A DNA stretch of 64,000 nt from Nitrospinaceae bacterium. GTDB lineage: Bacteria; Nitrospinota_A; UBA7883; JAJDBK01. The position numbers and the translations under genes are program-made. The notes beneath the pieces are model-generated. The model was not told where the DNA came from. It saw only the letters and a list, made by a program, of their open reading frames with translations, and made no database searches. Location of the stretch: positions 62,001-126,000 of the forward strand of contig JAJDBK010000011.1 of NCBI GenBank assembly GCA_029261405.1, given 5' to 3'. Shown here piece after piece: positions 28,551 to 37,741 of the stretch (the stretch's first letter is position 1; the number at the start of each line of letters is the position of its first letter).

Positions 28551-28985
28551 ATGGTAGAGGTCACTGGGTTGACACAGTCATTGCCCAACCAGCAGAATTT
28601 GCAGGCGAGGCAGAGCCAGGAAGAGCGTAAGAACCGTGAGGTGGATAAGGCTGAAACCGGCCAAAACGAACATCGAGCGGTCCGGGAAGTGGCTCAGGAG
28701 TCAAGAACCAACGTAGATCAGGACCGCACAGAGACCAAGGTCGAGGTGAGGGCTACCGAAACGAACCAGCGTGATGAGCGAGCGGAACGGGCCGCCAGTC
28801 AGGCCAGTCAGGCTGAGGCGGACGATCAGGCTCGCAGGGCCAGCGAGAACGATGAATTCCAATCCGATGTGGACCAGGCCCAAAACGAGGAGCAAGCCGC
28901 CGCCACGGAAGTTGCCAACAAGGCATTGGAAAACAAACCTATAGCGGAAAAAGAGATTGGCGGTACAGTCAACGTCGCAACCTGA
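28551..28985 (+). CDS. hypothetical low-complexity Glu/Gln/Arg-rich protein
   Basis: 144 aa. Apart from the first 15 and last 20 residues it is almost entirely Glu, Gln, Arg, Asp, Asn, Ala and Thr, with hardly a hydrophobic side chain (for example QASQAEADDQARRASENDEF). It should be disordered or a long polar helix. There is no signal peptide. AGTGAAAGG lies just ahead of the ATG. Short proteins of similar composition occur beside motility genes in other bacteria, but I cannot name a family. Confidence 0.6.
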   Translation: MVEVTGLTQSLPNQQNLQARQSQEERKNREVDKAETGQNEHRAVREVAQESRTNVDQDRTETKVEVRATETNQRDERAERAASQASQAEADDQARRASENDEFQSDVDQAQNEEQAAATEVANKALENKPIAEKEIGGTVNVAT

Positions 28986-29075
28986 GAACTACTGCCCTGA
29001 AATTGACCTGTCAGGCTCGGCCTTGCCCCAAAGCCCATCTACCCTGATCGCATGTGACATGCCGCTGGGTGGGTG

Positions 29076-29441
29076 TCAGTTGCTCCGCTTCTCTTCTTTC
29101 TCCTGATCTTCCTTGCAGGAGATGCAAAGAGTGGCCACGGGGCGGGCTTTCAACCTGCCGATGGCGATCTCTTCGCCGCAATCGTCGCAAAAACCGAACT
29201 GACCTTTATCGAGTCGGTCCAGGGCTTCGTCGATTTTTTTAAGTAGTCTCCTGTCGCGATCCATCAAACGCAGGGTAAAGTTACGGTCGGTTTCCAATGA
29301 GGAGCGGTCCATGACGTCGGCAAGTTCTTCAGACACGACCTTGATTTTACCTTCGTCCGCCTCTTTGGATGACTCGCGTAAGATCTCATCCTTCATCTGC
29401 TGGATACTCTTCCTGAAAAATTCGATATTCTTTGCATCCAT
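29076..29441 (-). CDS. DksA/TraR-family C4 zinc-finger protein
   Basis: 121 aa, shorter than E. coli DksA (151). A helical N-terminal coiled coil (about 5-75) carries DRSSLETDRN, and the C4 zinc finger reads CDDCGEEIAIGRL with CISC downstream. DksA binds in the RNA polymerase secondary channel and works with ppGpp. A strong GGAGGAGG precedes the ATG. It lies just downstream of the O-antigen ligase gene on the same strand, but an 87-base AT-rich gap allows its own promoter. Confidence 0.9.
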   Translation of the reverse strand: MDAKNIEFFRKSIQQMKDEILRESSKEADEGKIKVVSEELADVMDRSSLETDRNFTLRLMDRDRRLLKKIDEALDRLDKGQFGFCDDCGEEIAIGRLKARPVATLCISCKEDQEKEEKRSN

Positions 29442-29528
29442 TGAAGCCTCCTCCGGTACAAACTCCGGTGATATCTCTCTCTATTATTTAAATCTCTACC
29501 AATCAGTTTACAACTACAGGCGGTTCCG

Positions 29529-30752
29529 TCAAGCATCTTCGTTATAAACTTTTAATTTATCAGGGATGGCCGCCACTCCCACAGCGAGTAGATAATAGAA
29601 GAGCATCTGGATCTCCGAGTCCCCGAAGTTGTATTCGAATATACCGGCGAACTGAAAAGCCACCAGAGAGGCGAAAGCTCCCGCAAGGGCCGCTCTCCTG
29701 GCTCCATACTCCCGGTTGGCAAAAAGAGCTTTGGCCATCAGGCACAAGGCGTAGATCCAGAAGGAGGACCAGGCCACAAGTCCAAGAAGACCCCTTTCGG
29801 CGGCTATTTCGAGGAAATTGTTGTGCAGATGGGATATGGATGGTTCGTTGACATCGGGACTCCGGTATTTCGGGTAGACAAGCGGAAACGAATTCTGGCC
29901 GACTCCCAATACCGGATTATCGGCAACGATTCTTACTCCGGCGCTCCAGAGAAGGATTCGTTCCCGATTGGTTTCATTTTCAAGATCAACAACGCTTCTG
30001 ATCCGGTTTTGCACCCCTTCCGGAGAAAAATAGAATGCCAGAATCGCCACCACAGGTAATACAAACAGCGCCTTGGGTCGTTTCAGTACGATCAGAATGG
30101 TGGCGCCAACCATAATGCCAATCCATGCGTTCCGGGTCAGGGAGAGAAGGACCGCCACGCAGGTAAGGAGCAGAGCGAGAAAAATCCAGGAGTCTTTACC
30201 TCTCCTGTAATCGAAGAAGATGGTCGCCAACGATACGGTTATCACCAGCGCCAGCATTCCGGCAAAGGTCATGTAGATATCGAAAAAACCGGAGATACGA
30301 TCATGCATTACGATGCCCCGGCTAATGGCCTGGTAAAGACCGACACATGAGACAGCCATTCCAGCGAAAGCGAGCAGACGGAAGGTTATGCCTGTAGCCC
30401 CTTTCCATCTTCTCAGAAGTTCGTAAGCGGAGAAGAATATGGCGATATGCAGAAGATCTTTCGAGTCCCGGATCGATTCGACCACATCCAGGGAGAAGAG
30501 GGCGGCCACCAGTGAGGCTACCACAAAAAACGCCAACGGCCATTTCAGGGGTGAGAGGTCAAATCCTCTCTTGTTTTTTACGTTACCCGCGATCCACGAG
30601 ACGATCATTCCGAAAGCGGCTATCTGGGCCACAGAGATGGAGACAAGATCGGCTGTAACAAAGATGAACAGGAATATGTAGCCCGCCTTGTCCCAGCCGT
30701 CCAGGGTATTGAAACGCCCCTTGAGGCTCTCCTTGGGGGAGCCGTCGATCAT
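29529..30752 (-). CDS. O-antigen ligase / polymerase family membrane protein
   Basis: 407 aa with about eleven membrane helices and the larger periplasmic loop typical of the Wzy_C/WaaL fold; the loop contains RILLWSAGVRIVADNPVLGVGQNSF and SHLHNNFLE. These segments (arginine, the HNNFLE histidine) mark ligases that transfer lipid-linked glycan to lipid A core or to another acceptor; polymerases share the fold. Its ATG overlaps the stop of the glycoside hydrolase gene by four bases. Confidence 0.9.
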   Translation of the reverse strand: MIDGSPKESLKGRFNTLDGWDKAGYIFLFIFVTADLVSISVAQIAAFGMIVSWIAGNVKNKRGFDLSPLKWPLAFFVVASLVAALFSLDVVESIRDSKDLLHIAIFFSAYELLRRWKGATGITFRLLAFAGMAVSCVGLYQAISRGIVMHDRISGFFDIYMTFAGMLALVITVSLATIFFDYRRGKDSWIFLALLLTCVAVLLSLTRNAWIGIMVGATILIVLKRPKALFVLPVVAILAFYFSPEGVQNRIRSVVDLENETNRERILLWSAGVRIVADNPVLGVGQNSFPLVYPKYRSPDVNEPSISHLHNNFLEIAAERGLLGLVAWSSFWIYALCLMAKALFANREYGARRAALAGAFASLVAFQFAGIFEYNFGDSEIQMLFYYLLAVGVAAIPDKLKVYNEDA

Positions 30753-31723
30753 CGTTCCTTTAGATGGGTGTACAGAAACGATTCGTACCGGACATTTCCG
30801 TAATAGGTCACAAGTCCGTAGGTCTCATCCGGGTGGGTCTCTTCATCTTCACCCGCCCCCTGGATGTAGGTGTACCAGTAGATTCGCTCTGGCGCCAACG
30901 ATTTTTCTATCCAGGCCATGTTGTTGATGAAATATCCGTACTGGTTCGATTGTCCTGTCACACCGACTTCTGTTACCCATACAGCCATGTTTGCGTCCTG
31001 CACCATCGGACCACCTACCGCGCTAAGCTCAAATTCCACATCGGCGTAATAATGAATGTTCAAAACATCCGCATAGCTTTTCAAACCCATGTTAATCAGT
31101 GTTTTGGTCCAGTCAAACTTGTCCAGGCCATCTGCGACAATGTTGACTGTGGCGGCGGCGACTATCTTCGCCGACGGGTCTATGGAACGGATAACCGGGG
31201 AGACTGTCTCCAGTAGATTAAAATACGCCCCGACTGAACCGTCCAGAACGTTATATTTAAGCTCGTCCGGTTCGTTCCATATTTCCCAGTATTTGACACT
31301 GTTTTTATATCTACTTACCACAGGGGTCACATATTCGTTGACGAATGTCGATTTCCACGACGAGGAGCCTTGTAACCAGTCGGGAACGTAGGCTAAAATC
31401 GCCACAATCTCCAGACCTTCCGCCGCCGCCGCATTAACCACCTCGTCAAACTTCTCAAAATCGTGGGACGATGACGCGCTTCGCATATAGAAGGTGTCGA
31501 ACCAGAAAGTTACTCGGATCGAAGTTATGCCAAGCGCCTTGATCTCCGCCATTTGAGAGGCGAGACTGCCTGCGGTCCTGTTTCTTGGAAACATGTTCAT
31601 GGCAAGTTTATGGTAAGGAACGTCCGTTCCACCGATCAGCAATGTTTCTGTCACATCCTGGCAACCACTGGTTGTGGTAAATGTGAAAGTGAGAGAGAGA
31701 AGAATAACCAGCTTTTTAATCAT
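30749..31723 (-). CDS. lipoprotein glycoside hydrolase (clan GH-A type)
   Basis: 324 aa. The signal peptide ends TTTSGC, a lipobox with Cys21. The TIM-barrel segments include SIRVTFWFD, the acid/base motif WNEPDE (Glu151) and the nucleophile motif WVTEVG (Glu252), as in GH5/GH39-like enzymes. It should sit on the inner or outer membrane and act on a glycan in the periplasm or outside. Being encoded between an MsbA-like exporter and an O-antigen ligase, it could trim or remodel the same glycan. The substrate is unknown. Confidence 0.85.
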   Translation of the reverse strand: MIKKLVILLSLTFTFTTTSGCQDVTETLLIGGTDVPYHKLAMNMFPRNRTAGSLASQMAEIKALGITSIRVTFWFDTFYMRSASSSHDFEKFDEVVNAAAAEGLEIVAILAYVPDWLQGSSSWKSTFVNEYVTPVVSRYKNSVKYWEIWNEPDELKYNVLDGSVGAYFNLLETVSPVIRSIDPSAKIVAAATVNIVADGLDKFDWTKTLINMGLKSYADVLNIHYYADVEFELSAVGGPMVQDANMAVWVTEVGVTGQSNQYGYFINNMAWIEKSLAPERIYWYTYIQGAGEDEETHPDETYGLVTYYGNVRYESFLYTHLKER

Positions 31724-31742
31724 GGGCCTTCATCTTGTTGGT

Positions 31743-33470
31743 TCAGAGTTTATCAGGGAATTGTAACTCAAAAAGTTTCTGATACATCCCTTTTTGCGAA
31801 AGTAGTTCTTCGTGACTTCCAGTTTCGATGATCCGGCCCTTGTCGATAACAACGATTGTATCGGCGTGGAGGATCGTTGACAGGCGGTGGGCCACAACGA
31901 AAACCGTGCGCCCCGACATCAGATTGTCCAAAGCCGCCTGCACCATCTTCTCCGACTCTGTATCGAGAGCTGATGTCGCCTCGTCGAGAATCAGGATCGC
32001 CGGATCTTTCATTATGGCCCTGGCAATGGAGAGTCGCTGGCGCTGGCCGCCGGAAAGTTTTATGCCTCGCTCGCCAATGGAGGTATCGTACCCATCCGGG
32101 GTTTCGAGAATAAAATCGTGCGCGTAGGCGGCCCTGGCGGCCGATTCAACCTTCTCATTTCCGGCGCCTGTCTGGCCGTAGGCGATGTTGTTCCTTATTG
32201 TGTCGGCGAAAAGAAAAACATCCTGGGTGACTATACCGATCTGCGCCCTGAGCGATTTTATTGTGGCGTTCCGTATATCCTCGCCATCGAAGAGGATCGC
32301 GCCATCACCCACGTCAAAAAAGCGGGGAATGAGGTTTACCAGAGTGCTTTTCCCGGCGCCTGACGGACCTACAAACGCAACGATCTTCCCCCTCGGAACT
32401 TTAAAACTGATCGAATCGAGAATTTTTTCCCCTTCGTTATAGGAGAAAGAGACATTTTTAAACTCAATCTCCCCTCTGACCGGAGCGATATCCCTCGAAT
32501 CCTTGCTGTCGGTAATCTCTTTTGGAGTATCCATCAAGTCAAAAATTCTCGCCGCCGCCGCCATCGCCTGCTGGATTTTATTATTCGCCCTCGAAAGTTT
32601 CGATATGGGGGTCAGCAACATAAAAAGAGCCGTGAGGAACGAGAAGAAAGCCCCCACAGTGAGGCTTCCTTCGATAACCTCTTTTCCACCGTAGTAGATT
32701 ATGGCGGCGATACCAAAAGCGCCGATAAACTCCAGAAGGGGTGAAGAGAGTTCGTTGATCTTTATATTTTTTTCCAGGGTCTCGAAATATTCGGAGTTCG
32801 CCTTTGCAAAACGCTCGGTCTCATATTTCTCCATACCGAACGCCTGCACCACCCGGATACCGGAGAAGGTGTCGAAAAGCATGGCGTTCATGTCGGCCAT
32901 CCGCTCCTGGGAGAGTTTTGACACTTTGCGCAACGATTTTCCCAGCCTTCCTATCAGGAGAGCCGAGAAGGGGAGCACAACAAGAGCGAAGATGGCGAGA
33001 TAAGCGTCCCGGTAAAATACAACGCAGAGAAGAACAGCCATCGTCAACGTCTCCCGGACGATATCGTAAACCACGATCGACACAGCGTCTTGTATCAGTT
33101 GCACATCGTTGGTGATCCGGGACATTAACTGTCCGGTTCTGCTCTTTGCGTAGAACTTGAGTGAGAGGGATTGAAGTTTTTCAAATAGCTCATCCCTGAT
33201 GTCCCTGACAGCCAGCTGACCTATGATCTGCATCTTCGAGGAGGCAAAATATCGGCCCAGCCCACGAATCGAATAGATGAGAATGACTCCGAACGGAAGG
33301 TAGCCCAGGGTCGATTCGTTCTTGCTCATAAAGATGTCATCAAGGATCGGTTGCACGATCAGCGCCGCCGCCCCGGTCGATCCCGATATGAGGACCATAA
33401 AGAGGGAAGCGAGCAAAAACCTGTTCCGGTAAGGTTTTAGATACGAAAGAAGGCGGCGGTAAAGATCCAT
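31743..33470 (-). CDS. msbA: MsbA-like ABC exporter
   Basis: 575 aa, a half-transporter with about six membrane helices (residues 15-300) and an ATPase domain. Walker A is GPSGAGKST, the signature is LSGGQRQR, and Walker B is ILILDEATSALD. The coupling helix and the EIEFKNVSFSY start of the ATPase domain are regular. The closest family role is flipping lipid A-core across the inner membrane, which the LPS-type neighbours support; a different lipid-linked glycan is possible. Confidence 0.9.
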   Translation of the reverse strand: MDLYRRLLSYLKPYRNRFLLASLFMVLISGSTGAAALIVQPILDDIFMSKNESTLGYLPFGVILIYSIRGLGRYFASSKMQIIGQLAVRDIRDELFEKLQSLSLKFYAKSRTGQLMSRITNDVQLIQDAVSIVVYDIVRETLTMAVLLCVVFYRDAYLAIFALVVLPFSALLIGRLGKSLRKVSKLSQERMADMNAMLFDTFSGIRVVQAFGMEKYETERFAKANSEYFETLEKNIKINELSSPLLEFIGAFGIAAIIYYGGKEVIEGSLTVGAFFSFLTALFMLLTPISKLSRANNKIQQAMAAAARIFDLMDTPKEITDSKDSRDIAPVRGEIEFKNVSFSYNEGEKILDSISFKVPRGKIVAFVGPSGAGKSTLVNLIPRFFDVGDGAILFDGEDIRNATIKSLRAQIGIVTQDVFLFADTIRNNIAYGQTGAGNEKVESAARAAYAHDFILETPDGYDTSIGERGIKLSGGQRQRLSIARAIMKDPAILILDEATSALDTESEKMVQAALDNLMSGRTVFVVAHRLSTILHADTIVVIDKGRIIETGSHEELLSQKGMYQKLFELQFPDKL

Positions 33471-33473
33471 ACT

Positions 33474-34511
33474 TTACGCGGTGGAACCGGTGACGGTTCT
33501 CTCCAGTACAAGGGTCTTTATCTGTTCAACGGAGATGCTCTCCATACAGTCGTAGTGAGGACATTGCAGGCCTGTACATTTTTTGCACGCCGGAACTTCC
33601 GGGCGGACCGCTACGGCGTGATCGCCAATTGGCCCCCACCTCTCCGGCAGGCAGACGTATATGGGGCAATAGATCCCCACAACCTTAGTTCCCACCGCCC
33701 CGGCCAGATGCAAGGGGCCGGTGCTTCCGGCAACAAAAACATCGAACTGCGACAGAACCGATGCAAGTTCATGTAAACCACCTTCACCGATGAAGGTCTG
33801 GAGCGAAACACCGGAGAGCGTGGAAACACTCTCCACAAGTTCCCGTTCAGCTTTGGAGCCTGTGACTACCACTGTGATTCCGGCTGAGTGAAGTTCGGTT
33901 ACAAGCCGGGCGTAATATCGGGCGGGCCAGTTCAGGGAAGAGCCGCCGTGACCCGGATGTACGCCGACAAGGGGCTTCCCTGCGGGTCGGTCGATTACGC
34001 AAAGAGGCTGTTGAGGAGGCTTTACTGTGGCGACCCTGACAGGCTTTATTAAAAGCGGTCGCAAAAGATCGAGGTTGTGATCCGCTTCGTGTTTTAGCTG
34101 TTTCGACCTTCTCTGGGTGATGGCGTGGGTCAGGAAAATCCGGGCGATTTTTCCCGCCGGGCCGATACGGACAGGAATCCGGGCCAAAGCCAGCAGGGCC
34201 GCCACGCTGATATTGGAGTAGAGCGCAATAGCGCAATCAAAATTTTTATTCCTGACCTGATCGAGTATTCGACAAAACTCCTTGCGTGGGATATGGGGGC
34301 TGTCAGAATCGAAGGAGATAATTTCATCAACGCCACCGTGCAACGAAAAGAGGTCGGACGTATAACCACGGGTCAAGGCGCAGATGTGAGCTTTCGGGTA
34401 CGCTCTTCTTATCGACTCGATTACCGGAAGAGAGAGAACAACATCGCCGATCCTGTCGGTACGGACAACCACTATTTTTGGATTTTCCGGTAGCTCGATT
34501 TTTTCGGTCAT
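33474..34511 (-). CDS. family 9 glycosyltransferase (heptosyltransferase-like)
   Basis: 345 aa. The N-terminal VVVRTDRIGDVVLSLPVI and the C-terminal block GSTGPLHLAGAVGTKVVGIY are GT9 signatures, and VGVHPGHGGSSLNWP lies at the domain boundary. GT9 enzymes add heptose to the LPS inner core from ADP-heptose. gmhA of the ADP-heptose pathway lies in the same window (39611). Three bases separate it from msbA and four from the unknown gene upstream. Confidence 0.93.
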   Translation of the reverse strand: MTEKIELPENPKIVVVRTDRIGDVVLSLPVIESIRRAYPKAHICALTRGYTSDLFSLHGGVDEIISFDSDSPHIPRKEFCRILDQVRNKNFDCAIALYSNISVAALLALARIPVRIGPAGKIARIFLTHAITQRRSKQLKHEADHNLDLLRPLLIKPVRVATVKPPQQPLCVIDRPAGKPLVGVHPGHGGSSLNWPARYYARLVTELHSAGITVVVTGSKAERELVESVSTLSGVSLQTFIGEGGLHELASVLSQFDVFVAGSTGPLHLAGAVGTKVVGIYCPIYVCLPERWGPIGDHAVAVRPEVPACKKCTGLQCPHYDCMESISVEQIKTLVLERTVTGSTA

Positions 34512-34515
34512 CCAG

Positions 34516-35103
34516 CTAATGGGACGAATCGGTGTTGCGGTTCCCGAACCCTAACGATCTGTTTCTCATACTGCTTCTTATGCTCGAAATGACTCTGTCG
34601 GGAAAATGCTCGTCGCATTCATCAAGGTATCGAAGGGCGGAGATTACCCAGGCCGATTCGTCGGGGGTTTCCACTATAGCGATGTTCTGTTCCGAAAAAT
34701 CGGCTAACGCCATATCGCGCATTCTCGACAGGTCGGCCCCCGATTGTTTCGAGCAGACTTTTATCGGCCTTAACGGTGAAACATGATAGACCTCAAGACC
34801 TTTTAACTTCTCGTCGATCTCCTCACCCGCCAGATCTTCAATCTTCATAACACCGCCATATCCTACCGCGTCGGGGTCGCCTATGGAGGCTACATACATA
34901 GAAGCGCTCTGGATCATCATCTGTTCGGCAAAACAGACCCGCAGGACCGCGCTATCTTTCTCCTTACCCGGCCCGAATACGACAAAATCCCACCTTCCCA
35001 AAGCGAGTTTGCGTTGTCTTTGATGGATCACTGTGCCTTCGAGAGTTTCTCTCACCTTCTGTTTTACGAGGGAGTTATCTGATTTAAAGGAGACTTTTCC
35101 CAT
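34516..35103 (-). CDS. hypothetical protein in the LPS operon
   Basis: 195 aa, not recognised. No signal peptide or membrane helix. It has beta-rich stretches (WDFVVFGPGKEKDSAVLRVCF, in two parts) and a helical C-terminus with DECDEHFPDRVISSIRSS. Its start shares one base with the stop of the radical SAM gene (TGATG), and it is followed 4 bases later by the GT9 gene. That placement suggests a role with one of them, perhaps as an accessory factor. Confidence 0.65.
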   Translation of the reverse strand: MGKVSFKSDNSLVKQKVRETLEGTVIHQRQRKLALGRWDFVVFGPGKEKDSAVLRVCFAEQMMIQSASMYVASIGDPDAVGYGGVMKIEDLAGEEIDEKLKGLEVYHVSPLRPIKVCSKQSGADLSRMRDMALADFSEQNIAIVETPDESAWVISALRYLDECDEHFPDRVISSIRSSMRNRSLGFGNRNTDSSH

Positions 35104-36497
35104 CAGTTTCCCATGACGAATCGCTGGATCGGTTTTTTGACCGAGTTCAGTAGCCGGATCATCGGTTCGCCAATCCTTGAGTAGTAGATCTTGTAGATTA
35201 GAGCCTTCTTGAGCGAGTTGGTCTTGTAGACGTTAAATACAAAGTTCCGGTAACAACGCAAGATATCCTCTCTTGAAAAATCCTTCATGACCAGTGGGGT
35301 GTCGGTCCTTGATATAAAGTCCTCGTCCATGAATTCGGGGCTTAAAAACCCGTCTTTTATCGCGATGTTAAAAAGGGATGTTCCCGGATACGGATTGAAA
35401 ATATATATGACAATGCTGTCCGGGTTGATCTGGCGGTTCAGCTCCACCGTCTCCATGTGCATCTCTTCGGTCTCGTGCGGGAAACCGACGATATTGTATG
35501 ACTTTGTTTTAAGTCCGGCGGCCCGCGCGTCTGTAAAAGCCTGCAATATCTTCTTGTTCGACATCTTCCGGTTAAGCGCTTTGCGTCGAAGCTCTTCGCT
35601 CCCCGATTCGATTCCCATAGCCACCCGTGTGCATCCAGCGTCAGCGAGGTTGCGGAACGTATCGTAGTTGGAGCTCTCCACTCTTGTGGTCACTTCAAAA
35701 GGAATGCCTATCTCTTTCTTATACTCTTCACAGAACGCCTTTACATATTTCCGGTCGATAGTAAAAACGTCGTCGGCGAAAAAGATGGTGCGCACCTTGT
35801 AACGGGTGACAATATCCTTTATCTCCGCGATTCCGTTTTTTACACTTTTAAACCGGACGTATTTACCTTCGCTAAGTTTTCCCATAGCGGGACTGCCGCA
35901 ATAGTTGCACTGGTAAGGACAACCCCGCGACAACATGAACGTGGCCCGGTCGTAGTCTGAATCGACAACCTCCTGGTAGTTGAACATATCCCGGTCGCCG
36001 TCGGGTATCGAGTCGAGCTCCTGCACAAAACACCTGCCCGGATTTTGTTTGATGGTTCCATCAGCGGTTTTCACCCACAAGCCACCTATGGTGGTATGAT
36101 CCCCCCCCGATTCGAGAGTGTTGACAAGCTCTAGCAACGCATCTTCCCCTTCACCGAGGCAGATCGCGTCGAGAGCCTCCATCCGTTCGATACATTGTGG
36201 GTATAACGACGGATGTGTGCCACCGGCAATCTGGAAAACCTTACGATCTTTTGCCAGATCCACAAGTTTCGCCACATGCCGAATCTGGGATGAGTCGGAG
36301 GTGTAAGCGATGATATTGGGGCCGAACCTGTCGATGTGGGTCAGAAACCCTTCCGGGTCCCATTCGTCGAACATATAATGTAGTTCGGTTGTGTGTCCCG
36401 CTTTTTTCAGGACGGAAGAGAGGATGCCGAGGCCGAAATGATAACTTCTGGCGCCCCCCTTAACATCGATATCGGTGTAGACGAAGAGGACTTTCAT
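35103..36497 (-). CDS. B12-binding-domain radical SAM protein
   Basis: 464 aa. Residues 1-140 form a cobalamin-binding-like Rossmann domain (IIAYTSDSSQI, FQIAGGTHPSLYP). The radical SAM core starts with CPYQCNYC (C193, C197, C200), binding the 4Fe-4S cluster, and includes TIFFADDVFTID and GIESGSEELRR. The family performs methylations, ring rearrangements and other radical chemistry. It heads a minus-strand run with glycan export genes, so modification of a lipid or sugar of that pathway is plausible; the substrate cannot be read from the sequence. No SPASM domain is visible at the C-terminus. Confidence 0.92.
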   Translation of the reverse strand: MKVLFVYTDIDVKGGARSYHFGLGILSSVLKKAGHTTELHYMFDEWDPEGFLTHIDRFGPNIIAYTSDSSQIRHVAKLVDLAKDRKVFQIAGGTHPSLYPQCIERMEALDAICLGEGEDALLELVNTLESGGDHTTIGGLWVKTADGTIKQNPGRCFVQELDSIPDGDRDMFNYQEVVDSDYDRATFMLSRGCPYQCNYCGSPAMGKLSEGKYVRFKSVKNGIAEIKDIVTRYKVRTIFFADDVFTIDRKYVKAFCEEYKKEIGIPFEVTTRVESSNYDTFRNLADAGCTRVAMGIESGSEELRRKALNRKMSNKKILQAFTDARAAGLKTKSYNIVGFPHETEEMHMETVELNRQINPDSIVIYIFNPYPGTSLFNIAIKDGFLSPEFMDEDFISRTDTPLVMKDFSREDILRCYRNFVFNVYKTNSLKKALIYKIYYSRIGEPMIRLLNSVKKPIQRFVMGN

Positions 36498-36623
36498 TCA
36501 ATAACTGTATCCATATGTTTTTGTTCAGTTTGATGGCAGGCGCTCTTTTTGTCAAGATCGGCGGGCGCCGGACCGGTTCTTGCTGTAAACTTATCCGGGA
36601 AAATTTATGGAGCTTTGAACCTG

Positions 36624-37361
36624 TTGGAAAAAGAGAAAATAGATATCCAGATCCAGAGGGAACGAGGGAAACAGGGAAAATCGAAACTCAGAAAGTATCA
36701 GGACCTTGTTGTCGGGAACCGGTCACTCTTATTTTTGTTAAAGTTCGAGATGATCGCCCTTCTTTTCTCACGAATACCTGGAGCGCTTGGTATATTCCTG
36801 CGAGGTCTTTTCTACCCGCTGATTTTAGGCGAGGTGGGGAAAGGGGTGGCTTTCGGAGCGGACGTATGGTTTCGCCATCCTGCGAAGATAAGGCTCGGGA
36901 GCGGAGTGATTATCGATGATGGCGTTCTGCTCGACGCGAAAGGTAGCTCCAACCGGGGGGTGACCCTGGGGCGCGGCTGTTACATCGGGCGTGGTTCGGT
37001 CTTGAGTTGCAAGGAGGGGGATATAACGTTCGCCGATTATGTCAACCTCTCCACCTGGTGCAACATATCGTCGAACTCATCAATAACCATCGGTGAGAAG
37101 ACGTTATTAGGCCCATATGTCTCCGTTTTCGCCACAGCCCACAATTTCGATGATGTCGATACCGCCATTGCGGAGCAGGGTTGGAGCTCTGAGGGGGTTA
37201 CCATCGGTTCAAACTGCTGGTTGGGCGCTCGTGTGTCGGTATTGGATGGTGTGACCATAGGTGACGATGTTGTCTTGGGCGCCGGTTCTCTCGTGACCTC
37301 GAGCCTTCCTGGCAAGGTTGTTGCAGTGGGTACTCCTGCAAAGGTTGTGAAGAAGCGATAA
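36624..37361 (+). CDS. left-handed beta-helix acyltransferase
   Basis: About 245 aa. The start is uncertain: I chose the TTG at 36624 (GGAG 11 bases upstream); an in-frame TTG at 36615 is an alternative. A hydrophobic segment (about 40-65, EMIALLFSRIPGALGIFLRG) precedes hexapeptide repeats that form a left-handed beta helix (GVTIGSNCWLGARVSVL, GVTIGDDVVLGAGSLV). The catalytic His is in ATAHNFDD. Such enzymes acetylate sugars or other hydroxyl groups with acetyl-CoA. The C-terminal PAKVVKKR is typical. It is divergent from the radical SAM gene of the LPS-type run and probably serves the same surface glycan. Confidence 0.85.
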   Translation: MEKEKIDIQIQRERGKQGKSKLRKYQDLVVGNRSLLFLLKFEMIALLFSRIPGALGIFLRGLFYPLILGEVGKGVAFGADVWFRHPAKIRLGSGVIIDDGVLLDAKGSSNRGVTLGRGCYIGRGSVLSCKEGDITFADYVNLSTWCNISSNSSITIGEKTLLGPYVSVFATAHNFDDVDTAIAEQGWSSEGVTIGSNCWLGARVSVLDGVTIGDDVVLGAGSLVTSSLPGKVVAVGTPAKVVKKR

Positions 37362-37741
37362 GTGGGTGGCTCGGCCACGGCGAATAACGCTGTCGCGCTT
37401 TCTGAACACGCCCTTGCGGTAGCTCTGGTTGTGGCTTAACCACCCTCGGGCATTATTACGGAAGGTGGAATAGAAATAAGTTGCAATTGAACTGTTCTAC
37501 TGTATTATAAAATATTGCTAAATGGGCCTTGACCAAGCCTCGACAGTCTGCCGGACCTGGATTGCCAGAATAACATAGCAGCCCAAGCCTTGCAGAGTGT
37601 TAGTTAAATACCTGCCAGATGTACCAACGTCTGACGGGAGCTTGAATAAAACTCATGGTCAGAGAACTTGCGGATTTCCGCAAAAAAAATAGGCGGCGGC
37701 GCTTTAACTGGAGCCGGAGCTTGAAAGCAGGACTTAACCAT
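37362..37741. other. non-coding stretch with one GTGG-N5-CCAC repeat
   Basis: About 380 bases between the acyltransferase and a lipoprotein gene. It starts with GTGGCTCGGCCAC (37366-37378), the palindromic repeat also found at 48687-48699, then GGCCACGGCGA shared with 6804-6814. An inverted CCACC/GGTGG pair lies near 37440-37470. The rest is AT-rich near 37480-37520 and may hold a promoter; I see no clear one. Confidence 0.45.
37366..37383 (+). repeat. single GTGG-N5-CCAC palindromic repeat unit
   Basis: GTGGCTCGGCCACGGCGA is a 13-base imperfect palindrome plus GGCGA. The 13 bases are identical to the unit at 48687-48699, which is followed by AGCGA. It lies just past the acyltransferase stop. 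Confidence 0.55.

Noticed and set aside
36515-36919. Open frame overlapping the acyltransferase start
   Set aside because: It overlaps hexapeptide-family coding sequence in another frame and has no recognisable content.
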